From Enterobacteriaceae endosymbiont of Donacia tomentosa (GTDB lineage Bacteria > Pseudomonadota > Gammaproteobacteria > Enterobacterales > Enterobacteriaceae), in assembly GCF_012571135.1 (NCBI RefSeq), contig NZ_CP046216.1, forward strand, positions 126,312 through 190,311: a stretch of 64,000 bases of DNA, in the 5' to 3' direction. The notes under the pieces were generated by a model, which was given only the letters and a program-made list of their open reading frames with translations, was not told where the DNA came from and made no database searches. Positions 39,254 to 48,328 of the stretch are shown in pieces; position 1 is the first letter of the stretch; each line of letters starts with the position of its first letter. Position numbers and translations under genes: made by a program.

Positions 39254-40279
39254 ATGAACAATTTTTATCAAAATAATTTTTTAAAATTATCAGATTTCTC
39301 AAAAGAAGATATTTATAAATTAATTAGAATTTCTAAAAAATTAAAATATGATAAAAAAAATTCTAAGGAAAAAAAAAAGTTATCTAATAAAAATATTATT
39401 TTAATTTTTGAAAAAAATTCTACTAGAACCAGATGTTCTTTTGAAATAGCATGTTTCGATCAAGGTGCTCATGTTACTTTCTTAAGTATTAAAGATAGTC
39501 ATATGATTTATAAAGAGTCATTAAAAGATTCTGCTCGTATATTAGGACAAATGTATGATGGTATCCAATATAGAGGTAATTATCAAAAAGATATAGAAAT
39601 CATTGCAAAATACGCTGGAGTACCAGTTTGGAATGGGTTAACAAATGAATTCCACCCTACTCAAATATTAGCAGATTTATTAACTATAACGGAATTTCTT
39701 GAAAATAAAAAATTAGATCAAATAAAAATATCATATATTGGAGATATAAATAATAATATTTCTTTTAGCTTAATAGAAGCTGCAATAATAATAGGTTTTA
39801 AATTATATTTAATTTCCCCTAAAAAAATTAAATCAAATAATATATATTATCAAAATATAATAAGAAAAATTAAAAATATAGAAAATATCCATATAACTAA
39901 AAATATAAGTGAAGGAATAAAAAATACTGATTTTATTTATACTGATATTTGGATATCTATGGGTGTAACAGAATCTTTACAAATGTGGGAAAAAAAAATT
40001 GAAGAATTATATAATTATCAAGTAAATAAATCATTATTATTAAAAAGTAAAAATAAAAATGTAAAAGTTATGCATTGCTTACCTGCTTTACATTTGTATG
40101 AACATTATAAGTATCTTCTAAATAAAGATATTATATCTAAATATAATTTATATAATGGGATAGAAATTACTGATGAAATTTTTGAATCTAATTATAGCAT
40201 TATTTTTAAACAAGCAAAAAATAAAATACATACTATTAAAGCAATTATAATTTCTACTTTATTAAAAGAATTATATTAG
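39254..40279 (+). CDS. argI: Ornithine carbamoyltransferase
   Basis: OTCase makes citrulline from ornithine and carbamoyl phosphate in arginine synthesis. I place the start at ATG 39254 (MNNFYQNNFLKLSDF, matching the E. coli start), giving 341 residues; a GTG at 39242 would add four residues. Carbamoyl-phosphate motif STRTR (56-60), YDGIQYRG, NGLTNEFHPTQ, and the ornithine-binding SMG and HCLPA motifs are present. The position near valS and ridA matches E. coli argI. pyrB and pyrI, which lie between argI and ridA in E. coli, are gone. Confidence 0.95.
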   Translation: MNNFYQNNFLKLSDFSKEDIYKLIRISKKLKYDKKNSKEKKKLSNKNIILIFEKNSTRTRCSFEIACFDQGAHVTFLSIKDSHMIYKESLKDSARILGQMYDGIQYRGNYQKDIEIIAKYAGVPVWNGLTNEFHPTQILADLLTITEFLENKKLDQIKISYIGDINNNISFSLIEAAIIIGFKLYLISPKKIKSNNIYYQNIIRKIKNIENIHITKNISEGIKNTDFIYTDIWISMGVTESLQMWEKKIEELYNYQVNKSLLLKSKNKNVKVMHCLPALHLYEHYKYLLNKDIISKYNLYNGIEITDEIFESNYSIIFKQAKNKIHTIKAIIISTLLKELY

Positions 40280-40386
40280 TTTTAAAAAAATAAATTTTAA
40301 GTAAGAAACATTAATTATAAAAAATTAATTTATAAAATTTATAATTATATTTTTTATAAAAGAATAAAGATTAAGAGATAATTATT

Positions 40387-40782
40387 ATGAAGAATATTAT
40401 TTTTACTATAAAAGCTCCTATTCCATTAGGAGCTTATTCACAAGGAATTTTATTTAATAATATTATTTTTATTTCTGGACAAATACCAATACATCCAGTT
40501 ACAGGAATAATTCATTCTAAAATTAGTGAACAAACATTACAAGTTTTGACAAATATAGAATCTATTCTAATAGAAGTTAAATGTGATATTAGTAATATAA
40601 TTAAAACAACAGTTTTTTTAACAAACTTGGATGATTATAATAAAATGAATATCGTATACAGAAATTTTTTTTTAAAAAAAAAATTATCGTATCCTGCTAG
40701 ATCTTGCATAGAAGTATCTCGATTACCTAAAGATGTGAAAATAGAGATTGAAGCTATTGCTGTAAAAAATAAAAAATATTAA
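40387..40782 (+). CDS. ridA: Enamine/imine deaminase RidA (YjgF family)
   Basis: RidA hydrolyses reactive enamine/imine intermediates released by PLP enzymes such as threonine dehydratase. The 131-residue product (E. coli 128) has GAYSQGILFNNIIFISGQIP at the start and the catalytic arginine in YPARSCIEVSRLPKD with the final VKIEIEAIA. A T9A10 homopolymer pair (40665-40683) lies within the frame but does not break it. Its place after argI matches E. coli once pyrBI is removed. Confidence 0.95.
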   Translation: MKNIIFTIKAPIPLGAYSQGILFNNIIFISGQIPIHPVTGIIHSKISEQTLQVLTNIESILIEVKCDISNIIKTTVFLTNLDDYNKMNIVYRNFFLKKKLSYPARSCIEVSRLPKDVKIEIEAIAVKNKKY

Positions 40783-40812
40783 TAATAAATAAAATCATAA
40801 GGTTGAGTTATA

Positions 40813-41874
40813 ATGGTTTTCTTTTTAAGATTTGTATGTCCTATTGTTATATTTATTTTATCTGTAATAGGAAAAAATTTAAAAGCAGAAACTTTACCAC
40901 AAAAAACTATTTTATTTTATAATTGGACAGAATATGTTCCAGAAGGATTATTAGAAAAATTTACAAAAGAAACAGGAATTAAAGTAATTTATTCAACATA
41001 TGAATCAAATGAAAGTATGTATACAAAATTAAAAACTTATACGAAGCAATCATATGATTTAGTAGTTCCTTCTGCTTATTTTGTTGTTAAAATGAAAAAT
41101 GAAGGTATGTTACAAAAAATAAATAAAAAAAAGTTAACTAATTTTTCGAATCTAGATCCAAAATTTTTAAATAAATCTTTTGACCCGAATAATGAATATT
41201 CTATTCCATATATATGGGGTGCAACAGCTATTGGAATTAATACAGATATAATAGATTCAAAATCTATAAATAGTTGGTCTGATTTATGGAATCCTAAATT
41301 TCAAAAATCAATATCTTTGATTGATGATGCAAAAGAAGTATTTCAAATAGCTTTAATGAAATTAGGTTATTCAGGAAATACTACTAATTTAAAACATATA
41401 AAAAAAGCATTTATAGAACTTAAAAAATTAATGCCTAATGTTATTGCTTTTAATTCAGATAATCCTGGTTATCCTTTTATAGAAGGAGCGGTAAATATAG
41501 GGATGATATGGAATGGTTCTGCATATGCTGTAAAAAAATTAGGTATTCCTTTAAAATTCATTTGGCCAAAAGAAGGAGGTATTTTTTGGATGGATAATTT
41601 TGTTATTCCTGCTAATGCACAAAATGTAGACGGAGCTTTAAAATTAATTAATTTTTTATTAAGGCCAGAAATTGCCGCTCAAGTTGCAAAAATAACAGGA
41701 TATTCTACTCCTAACTTACAAGCTAAAAAATTACTACCATCAAATATGGTTAATGATAACACATTATATCCTAATGATAAAATTATAAAAAAAGGAATAT
41801 GGCAAAATGAAGTAAGTATTGATAATATAAGTAAAGAATATGAAATGGATTTTCAAAAATTAAAAAATTTATAA
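40813..41874 (+). CDS. potD: Spermidine/putrescine-binding periplasmic protein PotD
   Basis: PotD is the periplasmic receptor of the PotABCD polyamine ABC importer. The 353-residue product (E. coli 348) has a signal peptide of about 25 residues ending near KAE, then the conserved ILFYNWTEYVPEGLLEKFTKETG, SAYFVVKM, IPYIWGATAIGINTD, and GGIFWMDNFVIP with polyamine-contacting acidic and aromatic residues. The permease and ATPase genes (potA, potB, potC) are not next to it, unlike the E. coli operon, so the transporter is complete only if they lie elsewhere. Confidence 0.93.
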   Translation: MVFFLRFVCPIVIFILSVIGKNLKAETLPQKTILFYNWTEYVPEGLLEKFTKETGIKVIYSTYESNESMYTKLKTYTKQSYDLVVPSAYFVVKMKNEGMLQKINKKKLTNFSNLDPKFLNKSFDPNNEYSIPYIWGATAIGINTDIIDSKSINSWSDLWNPKFQKSISLIDDAKEVFQIALMKLGYSGNTTNLKHIKKAFIELKKLMPNVIAFNSDNPGYPFIEGAVNIGMIWNGSAYAVKKLGIPLKFIWPKEGGIFWMDNFVIPANAQNVDGALKLINFLLRPEIAAQVAKITGYSTPNLQAKKLLPSNMVNDNTLYPNDKIIKKGIWQNEVSIDNISKEYEMDFQKLKNL

Positions 41875-41966
41875 CTTTGTCAACTAAATTACAATTAAAT
41901 ATTTAGATTTAAACATAAAATTTATTAATTTTTTGTAATTTAATAAAAAATTATTATATAAATTTC

Positions 41967-41996
41967 TTGACATATAATTTATATTTATAATATATT
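41967..41996 (+). promoter_or_regulatory. Likely sigma-70 promoter for tRNA-Asn
   Basis: A perfect TTGACA (41967-41972) is followed after 18 bases by TATATT (41991-41996), 22 bases before the tRNA. The consensus -35 and the position favour a promoter; in A+T-rich DNA the -10 alone would mean little. Confidence 0.55.
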
Positions 41997-42018
41997 ATTT
42001 TGTGATAGACATGTTTAA

Positions 42019-42091
42019 TCCTCTGTAGTTCAGTTGGTAGAACGGCGGACTGTTAATCCGTATGTCACTGGTTCGATCCCAGTCAGGGGAG
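42019..42091 (+). tRNA. tRNA-Asn (anticodon GTT)
   Basis: The 73-nt gene folds completely: acceptor TCCTCTG pairs with CAGGGGA (one U-G wobble at pair 4), D-stem GTTC/GAAC, anticodon stem GCGGA/TCCGT with loop CTGTTAA (anticodon GTT at 42052-42054), and T-stem ACTGG/CCAGT with loop TTCGATC. The discriminator is G. It is nearly identical to E. coli tRNA-Asn. CCA is not encoded (next bases are GAT). Confidence 0.97.
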
Positions 42092-42177
42092 GATGAAATA
42101 TTCATATTTTTATATCATAGAGGATATTTTTATAAAAATTATTTTAAATAATATTTTATTATAGGATAATATGTTGT

Positions 42178-43083
42178 ATGATAATAAAGATAAAAGACAT
42201 CCTCACTAAAGATGTTATTCATGAATTTTCATCAATTCAAGATATAGTACGATGGATGACAAGTTGTTTTAGTATTTCTAATTTATGGTATGGTCATGGA
42301 AATAATAATCCATGGGATGAAGCAATTCAATTAACTCTATCACTTCTTGGTTTACCTCCATATTTATGGGATAATGTATATAAAGCCAAACTATCTATTA
42401 AAGAGCGTGAATTACTTTATACAAAAGTTTGTGCAAGAATACATAAGAAAATTCCTGTTGCTTATTTAACAAATAAAGTTTGGTTTTGTGGACATGAATT
42501 ATATATTGATAAAAGAGTGTTAATACCTAGATCACCTATTTCTGAATTAATTAATAATAAATTTAAATCAATTTTATCTAAAAATCAAAAACCAAAATAT
42601 ATACTTGATTTATGTACTGGAAGTGGATGTATTGCAATTTCTTGTGCATATCTTTTTCCCAATGCAATTATAGATGCTGTAGATATTTCTATAGATGCAA
42701 TTAACGTTCTTGAATATAATATTCAATTACATGGCTTAGAACATCGTGTTATTCCAATTTGTAGTAATTTATTTAATAAATTAAAAAAATCTACTTATGA
42801 TTTAATCATAACTAACCCTCCATATGTTAATAAAGATGAAATTAGATATTTACCCAAAGAATATTCATATGAACCTAAAATTGGTTTATTATCCGATGAT
42901 AATGGAATGGAAATTATTAACAAAATAATATCAAAATCATTTTTATATCTTAAAAAAAATGGTATTTTAATTTGTGAAGTAGGTAATAGAATGTTAAATG
43001 TTATAGAAAAGTATCCAACAATAAATTTCCAGTGGATAAATATAAAAAATGGAGGTATAGGTATTTTTAAAATAACAAAATAG
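42178..43083 (+). CDS. prmB: Ribosomal protein L3 glutamine N5-methyltransferase PrmB
   Basis: PrmB methylates a glutamine of ribosomal protein L3. The 301-residue product (E. coli 310) has the family N-terminal block SNLWYGHGNNNPWDEA, YLTNKVWFCGHELYID, the SAM motif DLCTGSGC (144-151), and the catalytic NPPY at 213-216. It ends shortly after the GGIGIFKIT block, lacking the last few E. coli residues. It precedes aroC by 54 bases as in E. coli. Confidence 0.95.
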   Translation: MIIKIKDILTKDVIHEFSSIQDIVRWMTSCFSISNLWYGHGNNNPWDEAIQLTLSLLGLPPYLWDNVYKAKLSIKERELLYTKVCARIHKKIPVAYLTNKVWFCGHELYIDKRVLIPRSPISELINNKFKSILSKNQKPKYILDLCTGSGCIAISCAYLFPNAIIDAVDISIDAINVLEYNIQLHGLEHRVIPICSNLFNKLKKSTYDLIITNPPYVNKDEIRYLPKEYSYEPKIGLLSDDNGMEIINKIISKSFLYLKKNGILICEVGNRMLNVIEKYPTINFQWINIKNGGIGIFKITK

Positions 43084-43137
43084 TAATTCTTTAAAAAAAT
43101 TTTATTTTAAATTTTTTTTTATATAAAAGAGGTATAT

Positions 43138-44211
43138 ATGTCTGGTAATACTTTTGGAAAATTATTTAAGATAACAACTTTTGGTGAATCTCACGGAAAA
43201 TATTTAGGTTGTATAGTTGATGGTGTGCCACCTCAAATACCTTTAGATGAAAATGATTTACAAAAAGATTTAGATAGACGTAAACCAGGATCATCAAAAT
43301 ATATTTCTCCACGTCAAGAATTAGATAAAGTTGAAATTTTGTCTGGTGTATTTAATGGTGTAACCACAGGAACAAGTATTGGTTTAATAATTAAAAATAC
43401 CGATTGTAGAACTAAAGATTATAATAATATTAAAAACCTTTTTCGTCCTGGGCATGCAGATTATACATATGAAAAAAAATATGGGATACGAGATTATAGA
43501 GGAGGAGGACGTTCTTCAGCTAGAGAGACAACTATGCGTGTGGCTGCTGGAGCTATTGCTAAAAAATATTTATCAATAAAATATAATCTAAAAATTAGAG
43601 GATATTTATCCCAAATGGGAGATATTTTTTGTAAATTTAATTCTTGGGAAGAAGTAAATAATAATCCTTTTTTTTGTCCAAATATTAATCAAGTACAAAA
43701 ACTAAAAAATAAAATAAGTAGTTTAAAAAAATTAGGAGATTCTATAGGAGCTAAAGTTACTATTATTGCAGAAAATGTTCCAATAGGTTTAGGAGAACCT
43801 GTATTTGATAAACTAAATGCTGAATTAGCTCATGCTATAATGAGCATTAATGCTGTAAAAGGGGTAGAAATAGGTGATGGATTTAATGTAATTAATCAAT
43901 TAGGAAGTATTTATCGTGATGAGATTAGAAAAAATGGATTTCAAAGTAATAATTCAGGAGGTATTTTAGGAGGTATTAGTACAGGACAAGAAATTATTAT
44001 ACATTTTGCAGTTAAGCCTACTTCTAGTATTTCTATACCAGGAAAAACAATTAATATTCTTGAACAAGAATTAGATTGCATAACACAAGGACGTCATGAT
44101 CCTTGTGTTGGTATTAGAGCAGTCCCGATAGGAGAAGCTATGGTGGCTATAACATTAATGGATCATTTATTACGTTATCGTGCCCAATGCGCTGACCATA
44201 TATATAAATAA
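43138..44211 (+). CDS. aroC: Chorismate synthase
   Basis: AroC makes chorismate, the precursor of the aromatic amino acids and folate, from EPSP with reduced FMN. The 357-residue product (E. coli 361) shows [20 protein letters not shown], the signature [39 protein letters not shown], and the C-terminal [20 protein letters not shown]. An AGAGG Shine-Dalgarno lies upstream. It converges on the peroxiredoxin gene with only four bases between the stop codons. Confidence 0.97.
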   Translation: MSGNTFGKLFKITTFGESHGKYLGCIVDGVPPQIPLDENDLQKDLDRRKPGSSKYISPRQELDKVEILSGVFNGVTTGTSIGLIIKNTDCRTKDYNNIKNLFRPGHADYTYEKKYGIRDYRGGGRSSARETTMRVAAGAIAKKYLSIKYNLKIRGYLSQMGDIFCKFNSWEEVNNNPFFCPNINQVQKLKNKISSLKKLGDSIGAKVTIIAENVPIGLGEPVFDKLNAELAHAIMSINAVKGVEIGDGFNVINQLGSIYRDEIRKNGFQSNNSGGILGGISTGQEIIIHFAVKPTSSISIPGKTINILEQELDCITQGRHDPCVGIRAVPIGEAMVAITLMDHLLRYRAQCADHIYK

Positions 44212-44215
44212 AAAA

Positions 44216-44821
44216 TTAATACAATTCATTTATACTATTAGATAAATAATTAATAATTCCTGTAGGAGTAGGTGTTATGCTTTTTTTACCTTTAATCCAT
44301 TGTGCAGGACAAACATCACCATGTTTTTCATGATGTTCTAAAGCATCAATCATACGTATCATTTCATTTACATTTCTTCCAAATGGTAAATCATTCACTA
44401 ATTGGTGTCTAACAATTCCTTTTTTATCAATTAAGAAAGATGCTCTTAATGCAATAGTTAACTCAGGATGTTCAACTCCATAGGATTTTTGTATACTTTT
44501 TGTTATATCAGATACCATTACAAATTTTATATTTCCAATACCTCCTAAAGTAATCGGAGTATTACGCCATGCATTATGAACAAATTGTGAATCGCAAGAT
44601 ATTCCTAAAATTTTTACGTTTCTTTTTTTAAAATCATCATAATGATTATTAAATGAAATTATTTCTGACGGACAAACAAAAGTAAAATCTAATGGCCAAA
44701 AAAATACTACAGTAACTGTATTTTTAGAATATTTATAAAAATTAAAATTATCAATCATAGAACCATCAGCAAGTACAGCAGATGCGTTAAAATCAGGTGC
44801 TTTCTTGGTTATTAAAGTCAT
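44216..44821 (-). CDS. Typical 2-Cys peroxiredoxin (AhpC/TSA family)
   Basis: Peroxiredoxins reduce hydrogen peroxide and organic peroxides with thioredoxin or AhpF. The 201-residue product has the peroxidatic cysteine C50 in FTFVCPSE and the resolving cysteine C171 in GDVCPAQW, with the conserved R in FLIDKKGIVRH-type block. The C-terminal extension (about 30 residues after C171) is of the eukaryote-like Tsa type also known in Buchnera rather than E. coli AhpC, so no symbol is given. It is divergent from yajC; a 26-bp perfect palindrome lies 33 bases upstream of its ATG. Confidence 0.9.
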   Translation of the reverse strand: MTLITKKAPDFNASAVLADGSMIDNFNFYKYSKNTVTVVFFWPLDFTFVCPSEIISFNNHYDDFKKRNVKILGISCDSQFVHNAWRNTPITLGGIGNIKFVMVSDITKSIQKSYGVEHPELTIALRASFLIDKKGIVRHQLVNDLPFGRNVNEMIRMIDALEHHEKHGDVCPAQWIKGKKSITPTPTGIINYLSNSINELY

Positions 44822-44853
44822 ATTTTCCTCTAAAATTTTGTTTGATAAATCAT

Positions 44854-44879
44854 ATTTATATATGATATCATATATAAAT
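44854..44879. promoter_or_regulatory. 26-bp perfect palindrome upstream of the peroxiredoxin gene; possible operator
   Basis: Positions 44854-44879 read identically on both strands, centred on GATATC (44864-44869) with A/T-only arms and no spacer. It lies between the divergent peroxiredoxin gene and yajC, 33 bases from the former. It could be a binding site for a dimeric regulator or just an A/T-rich cruciform; the function is unknown. Confidence 0.4.
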
Positions 44880-44956
44880 TTTTTATTTATATATAATATT
44901 TTACATAAAAAATAAAAATTTATCTTAATTTTAAATATATAAGGTATTTTACATTT

Positions 44957-45298
44957 ATGAGTTTTTTAATTTCTCATGTATCAGCTTCTAATATTAATGA
45001 AATTCATTCAAAAGATAATATAATTTCTTTAATTATAATAATTTTAATCTTCGTTTGTTTTTGTTATTTTATAATAATAATTCCTCAAAATAAAAGAATA
45101 AAAGAACATTCTGATTTAATAAATTCTATTTCCATAGGAGATGAAATTTTAACAAAAGGAGGTATTATAGGAGAAGTGATAAAGATTTTAAATGATAATT
45201 ATGTATTAATTTTGACAAATGATAATAAAATTTTCATGAAAAAACATTTTATTATTAGTGTTTTTCCTAAAGGAACAATCAAAAACATATTATTGTAA
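44957..45298 (+). CDS. yajC: Sec translocon accessory protein YajC
   Basis: YajC is a small single-span inner-membrane partner of SecDF-YidC. The 113-residue product (E. coli 110) has one membrane segment at about 22-46 followed by the hallmark IIPQNKRIKEH, then the conserved GDEILTKGGIIGEV and a short cytoplasmic beta domain. A weak AAGG Shine-Dalgarno lies upstream. In E. coli queA and tgt precede it; here a divergent peroxiredoxin gene is upstream. secD follows after 43 bases. Confidence 0.94.
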   Translation: MSFLISHVSASNINEIHSKDNIISLIIIILIFVCFCYFIIIIPQNKRIKEHSDLINSISIGDEILTKGGIIGEVIKILNDNYVLILTNDNKIFMKKHFIISVFPKGTIKNILL

Positions 45299-45341
45299 AT
45301 ATAATTTTGAATTTTTTATTAATGATTATTGGATTGCTATT

Positions 45342-47183
45342 GTGTTAAATAAATATAGTTTTAAACAATATATTTTCTTACTTATTTTGATTATAACAAG
45401 TATTATATATACTTTACCAAATATATATAAAAAGATACCTGTTATTCAAATTAATTTTATAAAAGAAAAAAATTTTAATATAAAATTTTTAAAAAAAATT
45501 GATAAAATTTTAAAAAAACATAATATTTTTTATGTAAAAACTTTTTTTAATAAAAAAAATATAAATTTTATTTTTAATAATGTAGAAGATCAAATAGAAG
45601 CATATAAAATTATTAAAAATAACTTAAATAAACAAAATTATATTATTTCAGCAAAATTAAAATCTTCTGTACCTAAATGGTTTTCTTATATTAAAGCAAC
45701 TCCAATTAAACTTGGTTTAGATTTAAGAGGGGGAGTGTATTTTTTATTAAAAGTCAATAGCGATTATGTTTTACAAAAATTTAAAGAACAAAATATTTCA
45801 GATATAACAACATTTATAAATAAAAAAAATATAAATTTTATAAAAAAAAACAGTAAAAAAAATAAATTTAACTATCAAATTTTTTTTAAAAATATAAATA
45901 TTAGAAATAAAGTTTTTTATTATTTTACAAAAAAAAACAATAGTTTTATTAATTACAAAATGATAAGTAATAAAGGAATATTTATCTATTTAGGTAATGA
46001 AGTATTAAATAGATTAAAAAATTCAATTATAGATAATAATATTAATGTATTACGTAATAGAGTTAATGAAATTGGTATTACAGATTCTGTTGTTCAAAGA
46101 AAAGGTATAGATTCAATAATTATCGAATTACCTGGAATTCAAAATATTAAGGAGGCAAAAAAAATAATAGGAAGTACAGCAACTTTAGAATTTCATTTAA
46201 TTACTAATTATTATGAAAATATTAATAAAAAAAATTTTTATAGAATGTTCTGGAAAAATAAAATTCCTGTTTATGTAGAAAAGAAAATTATAATAGATGG
46301 AACACATATAATAGATGCTACTTATAATAGAGATGAATATAATAATCCTCAAGTTAATGTTTTTTTAAATAAAAAAGGTGGATATATTTTATCTGAATTT
46401 TCCAAAAATCATATAGGAGATAATATAGCATCATTACTTATCAGTTATATAAATAGTAAAAAAAAAGATAATAGTAATATTCTTTCTGATAAAAAAGTAG
46501 AAATCATTAATATTGCTACTATTCAATCTCAATTAGGTGATTCTTTTAGAATTACGGGGATACAAAATATTGAAGAAGCAAAAAAAATATCTATTTTATT
46601 AAAATCAGGAATTTTAAGTTCGCCTATAAAAATAGTACAAGAAGAAATTATAGGACCTACTGTAGGAAAACAAAATATTAAACAAGGAATAAAAGCTTGT
46701 ATTATAGGTATAATATTTTGTATAACATTTATGTTATTATACTATAATGTTTTCGGCATGATTGCTATCTTTGCTTTATTTATAAATATACTTTTTATTA
46801 TTAGTTTATTTTCATTATTACCTGGTTTAACTTTAACTATGTCAGGAATAGCTGGAATAGTTCTAACATTAGCAATTGCAATAGATGCAAATGTTTTAAT
46901 AAACGAAAGAATTAAAGAAGAATTACAAGAAAACAAACCAATTCAAAAAGCTATTTTTTATGGATATAAAAGAGCTTTTTCAAGCATTTTTGATTCAAAT
47001 ATATTAACGATAATAAATTCCTTTATTTTATATATTTTTGGTTCAAGAGAAATTCAAGGTTTTGCGATTACTACTTGTATTGGAGTATTAACATCATTTT
47101 TTACATCAGTATTTATTACTCATGCTATTATAAATATTATTTATGGAAATAAGAAAATAAAAACATTACCTATTAAATTTTAA
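45342..47183 (+). CDS. secD: Protein translocase subunit SecD, GTG start
   Basis: SecD with SecF uses the proton gradient to pull proteins out of SecYEG on the periplasmic side. I place the start at GTG 45342 (LNKYSFKQYIFLLI follows), giving 613 residues (E. coli 615); an ATG at 45258 would add 28 unrelated residues overlapping yajC. First membrane segment at about residues 8-25, then the large periplasmic part with LGLDLRGGVYFLL, and five more membrane segments with AIAIDANVLINERIKEE, the conserved motif D with the Asp used for proton flow. The periplasmic part is Asn/Lys-rich and drifts strongly from E. coli. Confidence 0.94.
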   Translation: MLNKYSFKQYIFLLILIITSIIYTLPNIYKKIPVIQINFIKEKNFNIKFLKKIDKILKKHNIFYVKTFFNKKNINFIFNNVEDQIEAYKIIKNNLNKQNYIISAKLKSSVPKWFSYIKATPIKLGLDLRGGVYFLLKVNSDYVLQKFKEQNISDITTFINKKNINFIKKNSKKNKFNYQIFFKNINIRNKVFYYFTKKNNSFINYKMISNKGIFIYLGNEVLNRLKNSIIDNNINVLRNRVNEIGITDSVVQRKGIDSIIIELPGIQNIKEAKKIIGSTATLEFHLITNYYENINKKNFYRMFWKNKIPVYVEKKIIIDGTHIIDATYNRDEYNNPQVNVFLNKKGGYILSEFSKNHIGDNIASLLISYINSKKKDNSNILSDKKVEIINIATIQSQLGDSFRITGIQNIEEAKKISILLKSGILSSPIKIVQEEIIGPTVGKQNIKQGIKACIIGIIFCITFMLLYYNVFGMIAIFALFINILFIISLFSLLPGLTLTMSGIAGIVLTLAIAIDANVLINERIKEELQENKPIQKAIFYGYKRAFSSIFDSNILTIINSFILYIFGSREIQGFAITTCIGVLTSFFTSVFITHAIINIIYGNKKIKTLPIKF

Positions 47184-47242
47184 TTTATTAAATAAAAAAT
47201 ATATTATTATAGTAATTTTTATTATAAAAGCATAATTTATTC

Positions 47243-48205
47243 ATGAAGGATTTATACAATATGTATTATATTTTAAATATAATAATAAATTTTTTTAAAA
47301 ACAAAAAAAATAAGTTTTATGATTTTATGAAATGGAATAATTACGCGTTTATTATTTTATTTATTTTAATTATTTTTTCTTTAATAACAATATTTTATAA
47401 TAAATTTAACTGGGGGATAGACTTTACGGGAGGGACAGTAATTGAATTATATTTTAAAAAACCAATAACTAATATTAATTATGTTAAATCATTAATACAA
47501 AACAAATATTCTTCTAATATTAACATTATGTCTTTTAATAATCATAATTATTTTATAAAAATAGCAAAAAAACAACCTATTATAAAAAATAATGTTTCTA
47601 TTAATTATGAAGAAATATTAGATATTTTATCTAAACAATTAAAACAAAGATATACAATAAAAAATATAGAATCTATAGGTCCTAGTATAGATAATAATTT
47701 AATATTGTCTGGTATTTCAGCTATAATATTAACTTTATTCGGAGTAGGATTATTTATTGGATTACGTTTTGGATGGAATCCAGCATTAAGTACGATTTTA
47801 TCTTTATTACATGATTTAATTATTACTTTAGGATTAATTTCTTTACTAAATATTGAAGTAGATATCACTATAATAGCATCTTTAATATCAATAATTAGTT
47901 ATTCATTAAATGATAGTATTGTTACTTTAGATAGAATAAGAGAAAATTCTTATAAATTAAAAAACTATAATATAAATATGTATCAAATTATTAATTTATC
48001 TATAAATCAGACGATTAAAAGAAGTATTATTACTTCTTGTATAATATTAATAATGACTTTAAATTTATATTTTTTTGGTGGTATTTTGTTAAAAAATTTT
48101 GCTCTTATTATGATAATAGGGGTCTTTGTTGGTACAATATCATCAATATACGTTGTTTCTGCGTTTTCATTAAGAATGAAAACTCAAAATAATAGCTTAT
48201 ATTAA
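47243..48205 (+). CDS. secF: Protein translocase subunit SecF
   Basis: SecF is the partner of SecD. The 320-residue product (E. coli 323) has the N-terminal YDFMKWNNYAFIILF, FNWGIDFTGGTVIEL, the conserved RFGWNPALSTILSLLHDLIITLG and DDSIV-like segment here SLNDSIVTLDRIRE, and the TSCIILIMTLNLYFFGG block; six membrane segments are evident. It follows secD by 59 bases as in E. coli. It converges on rsmC. Confidence 0.95.
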   Translation: MKDLYNMYYILNIIINFFKNKKNKFYDFMKWNNYAFIILFILIIFSLITIFYNKFNWGIDFTGGTVIELYFKKPITNINYVKSLIQNKYSSNINIMSFNNHNYFIKIAKKQPIIKNNVSINYEEILDILSKQLKQRYTIKNIESIGPSIDNNLILSGISAIILTLFGVGLFIGLRFGWNPALSTILSLLHDLIITLGLISLLNIEVDITIIASLISIISYSLNDSIVTLDRIRENSYKLKNYNINMYQIINLSINQTIKRSIITSCIILIMTLNLYFFGGILLKNFALIMIIGVFVGTISSIYVVSAFSLRMKTQNNSLY

Positions 48206-48270
48206 ATAAAAGACTAATAAAAAAATAGGCATGTAAATTTTAATGTAAAAAATTTTTTATTAGGATATGA

Positions 48271-48292
48271 TACTTTTTTTTTACAAAAAGTA
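48271..48292. terminator. Possible weak bidirectional terminator between secF and rsmC
   Basis: TACTTTTT (48271-48278) and AAAAAGTA (48285-48292) form an 8-bp stem with a 6-base loop midway between the two convergent stop codons. One G:C pair only; stability is low, so function is uncertain. Confidence 0.3.
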
Positions 48293-48328
48293 ACTTATTT
48301 TGTTTATTAATCTTCTTTAAAAGAAATA

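Noticed and set aside
45258-45341. Upstream ATG for SecD overlapping yajC
   Set aside because: The added residues are not hydrophobic in the family manner; GTG at 45342 gives the usual length and N-terminus.
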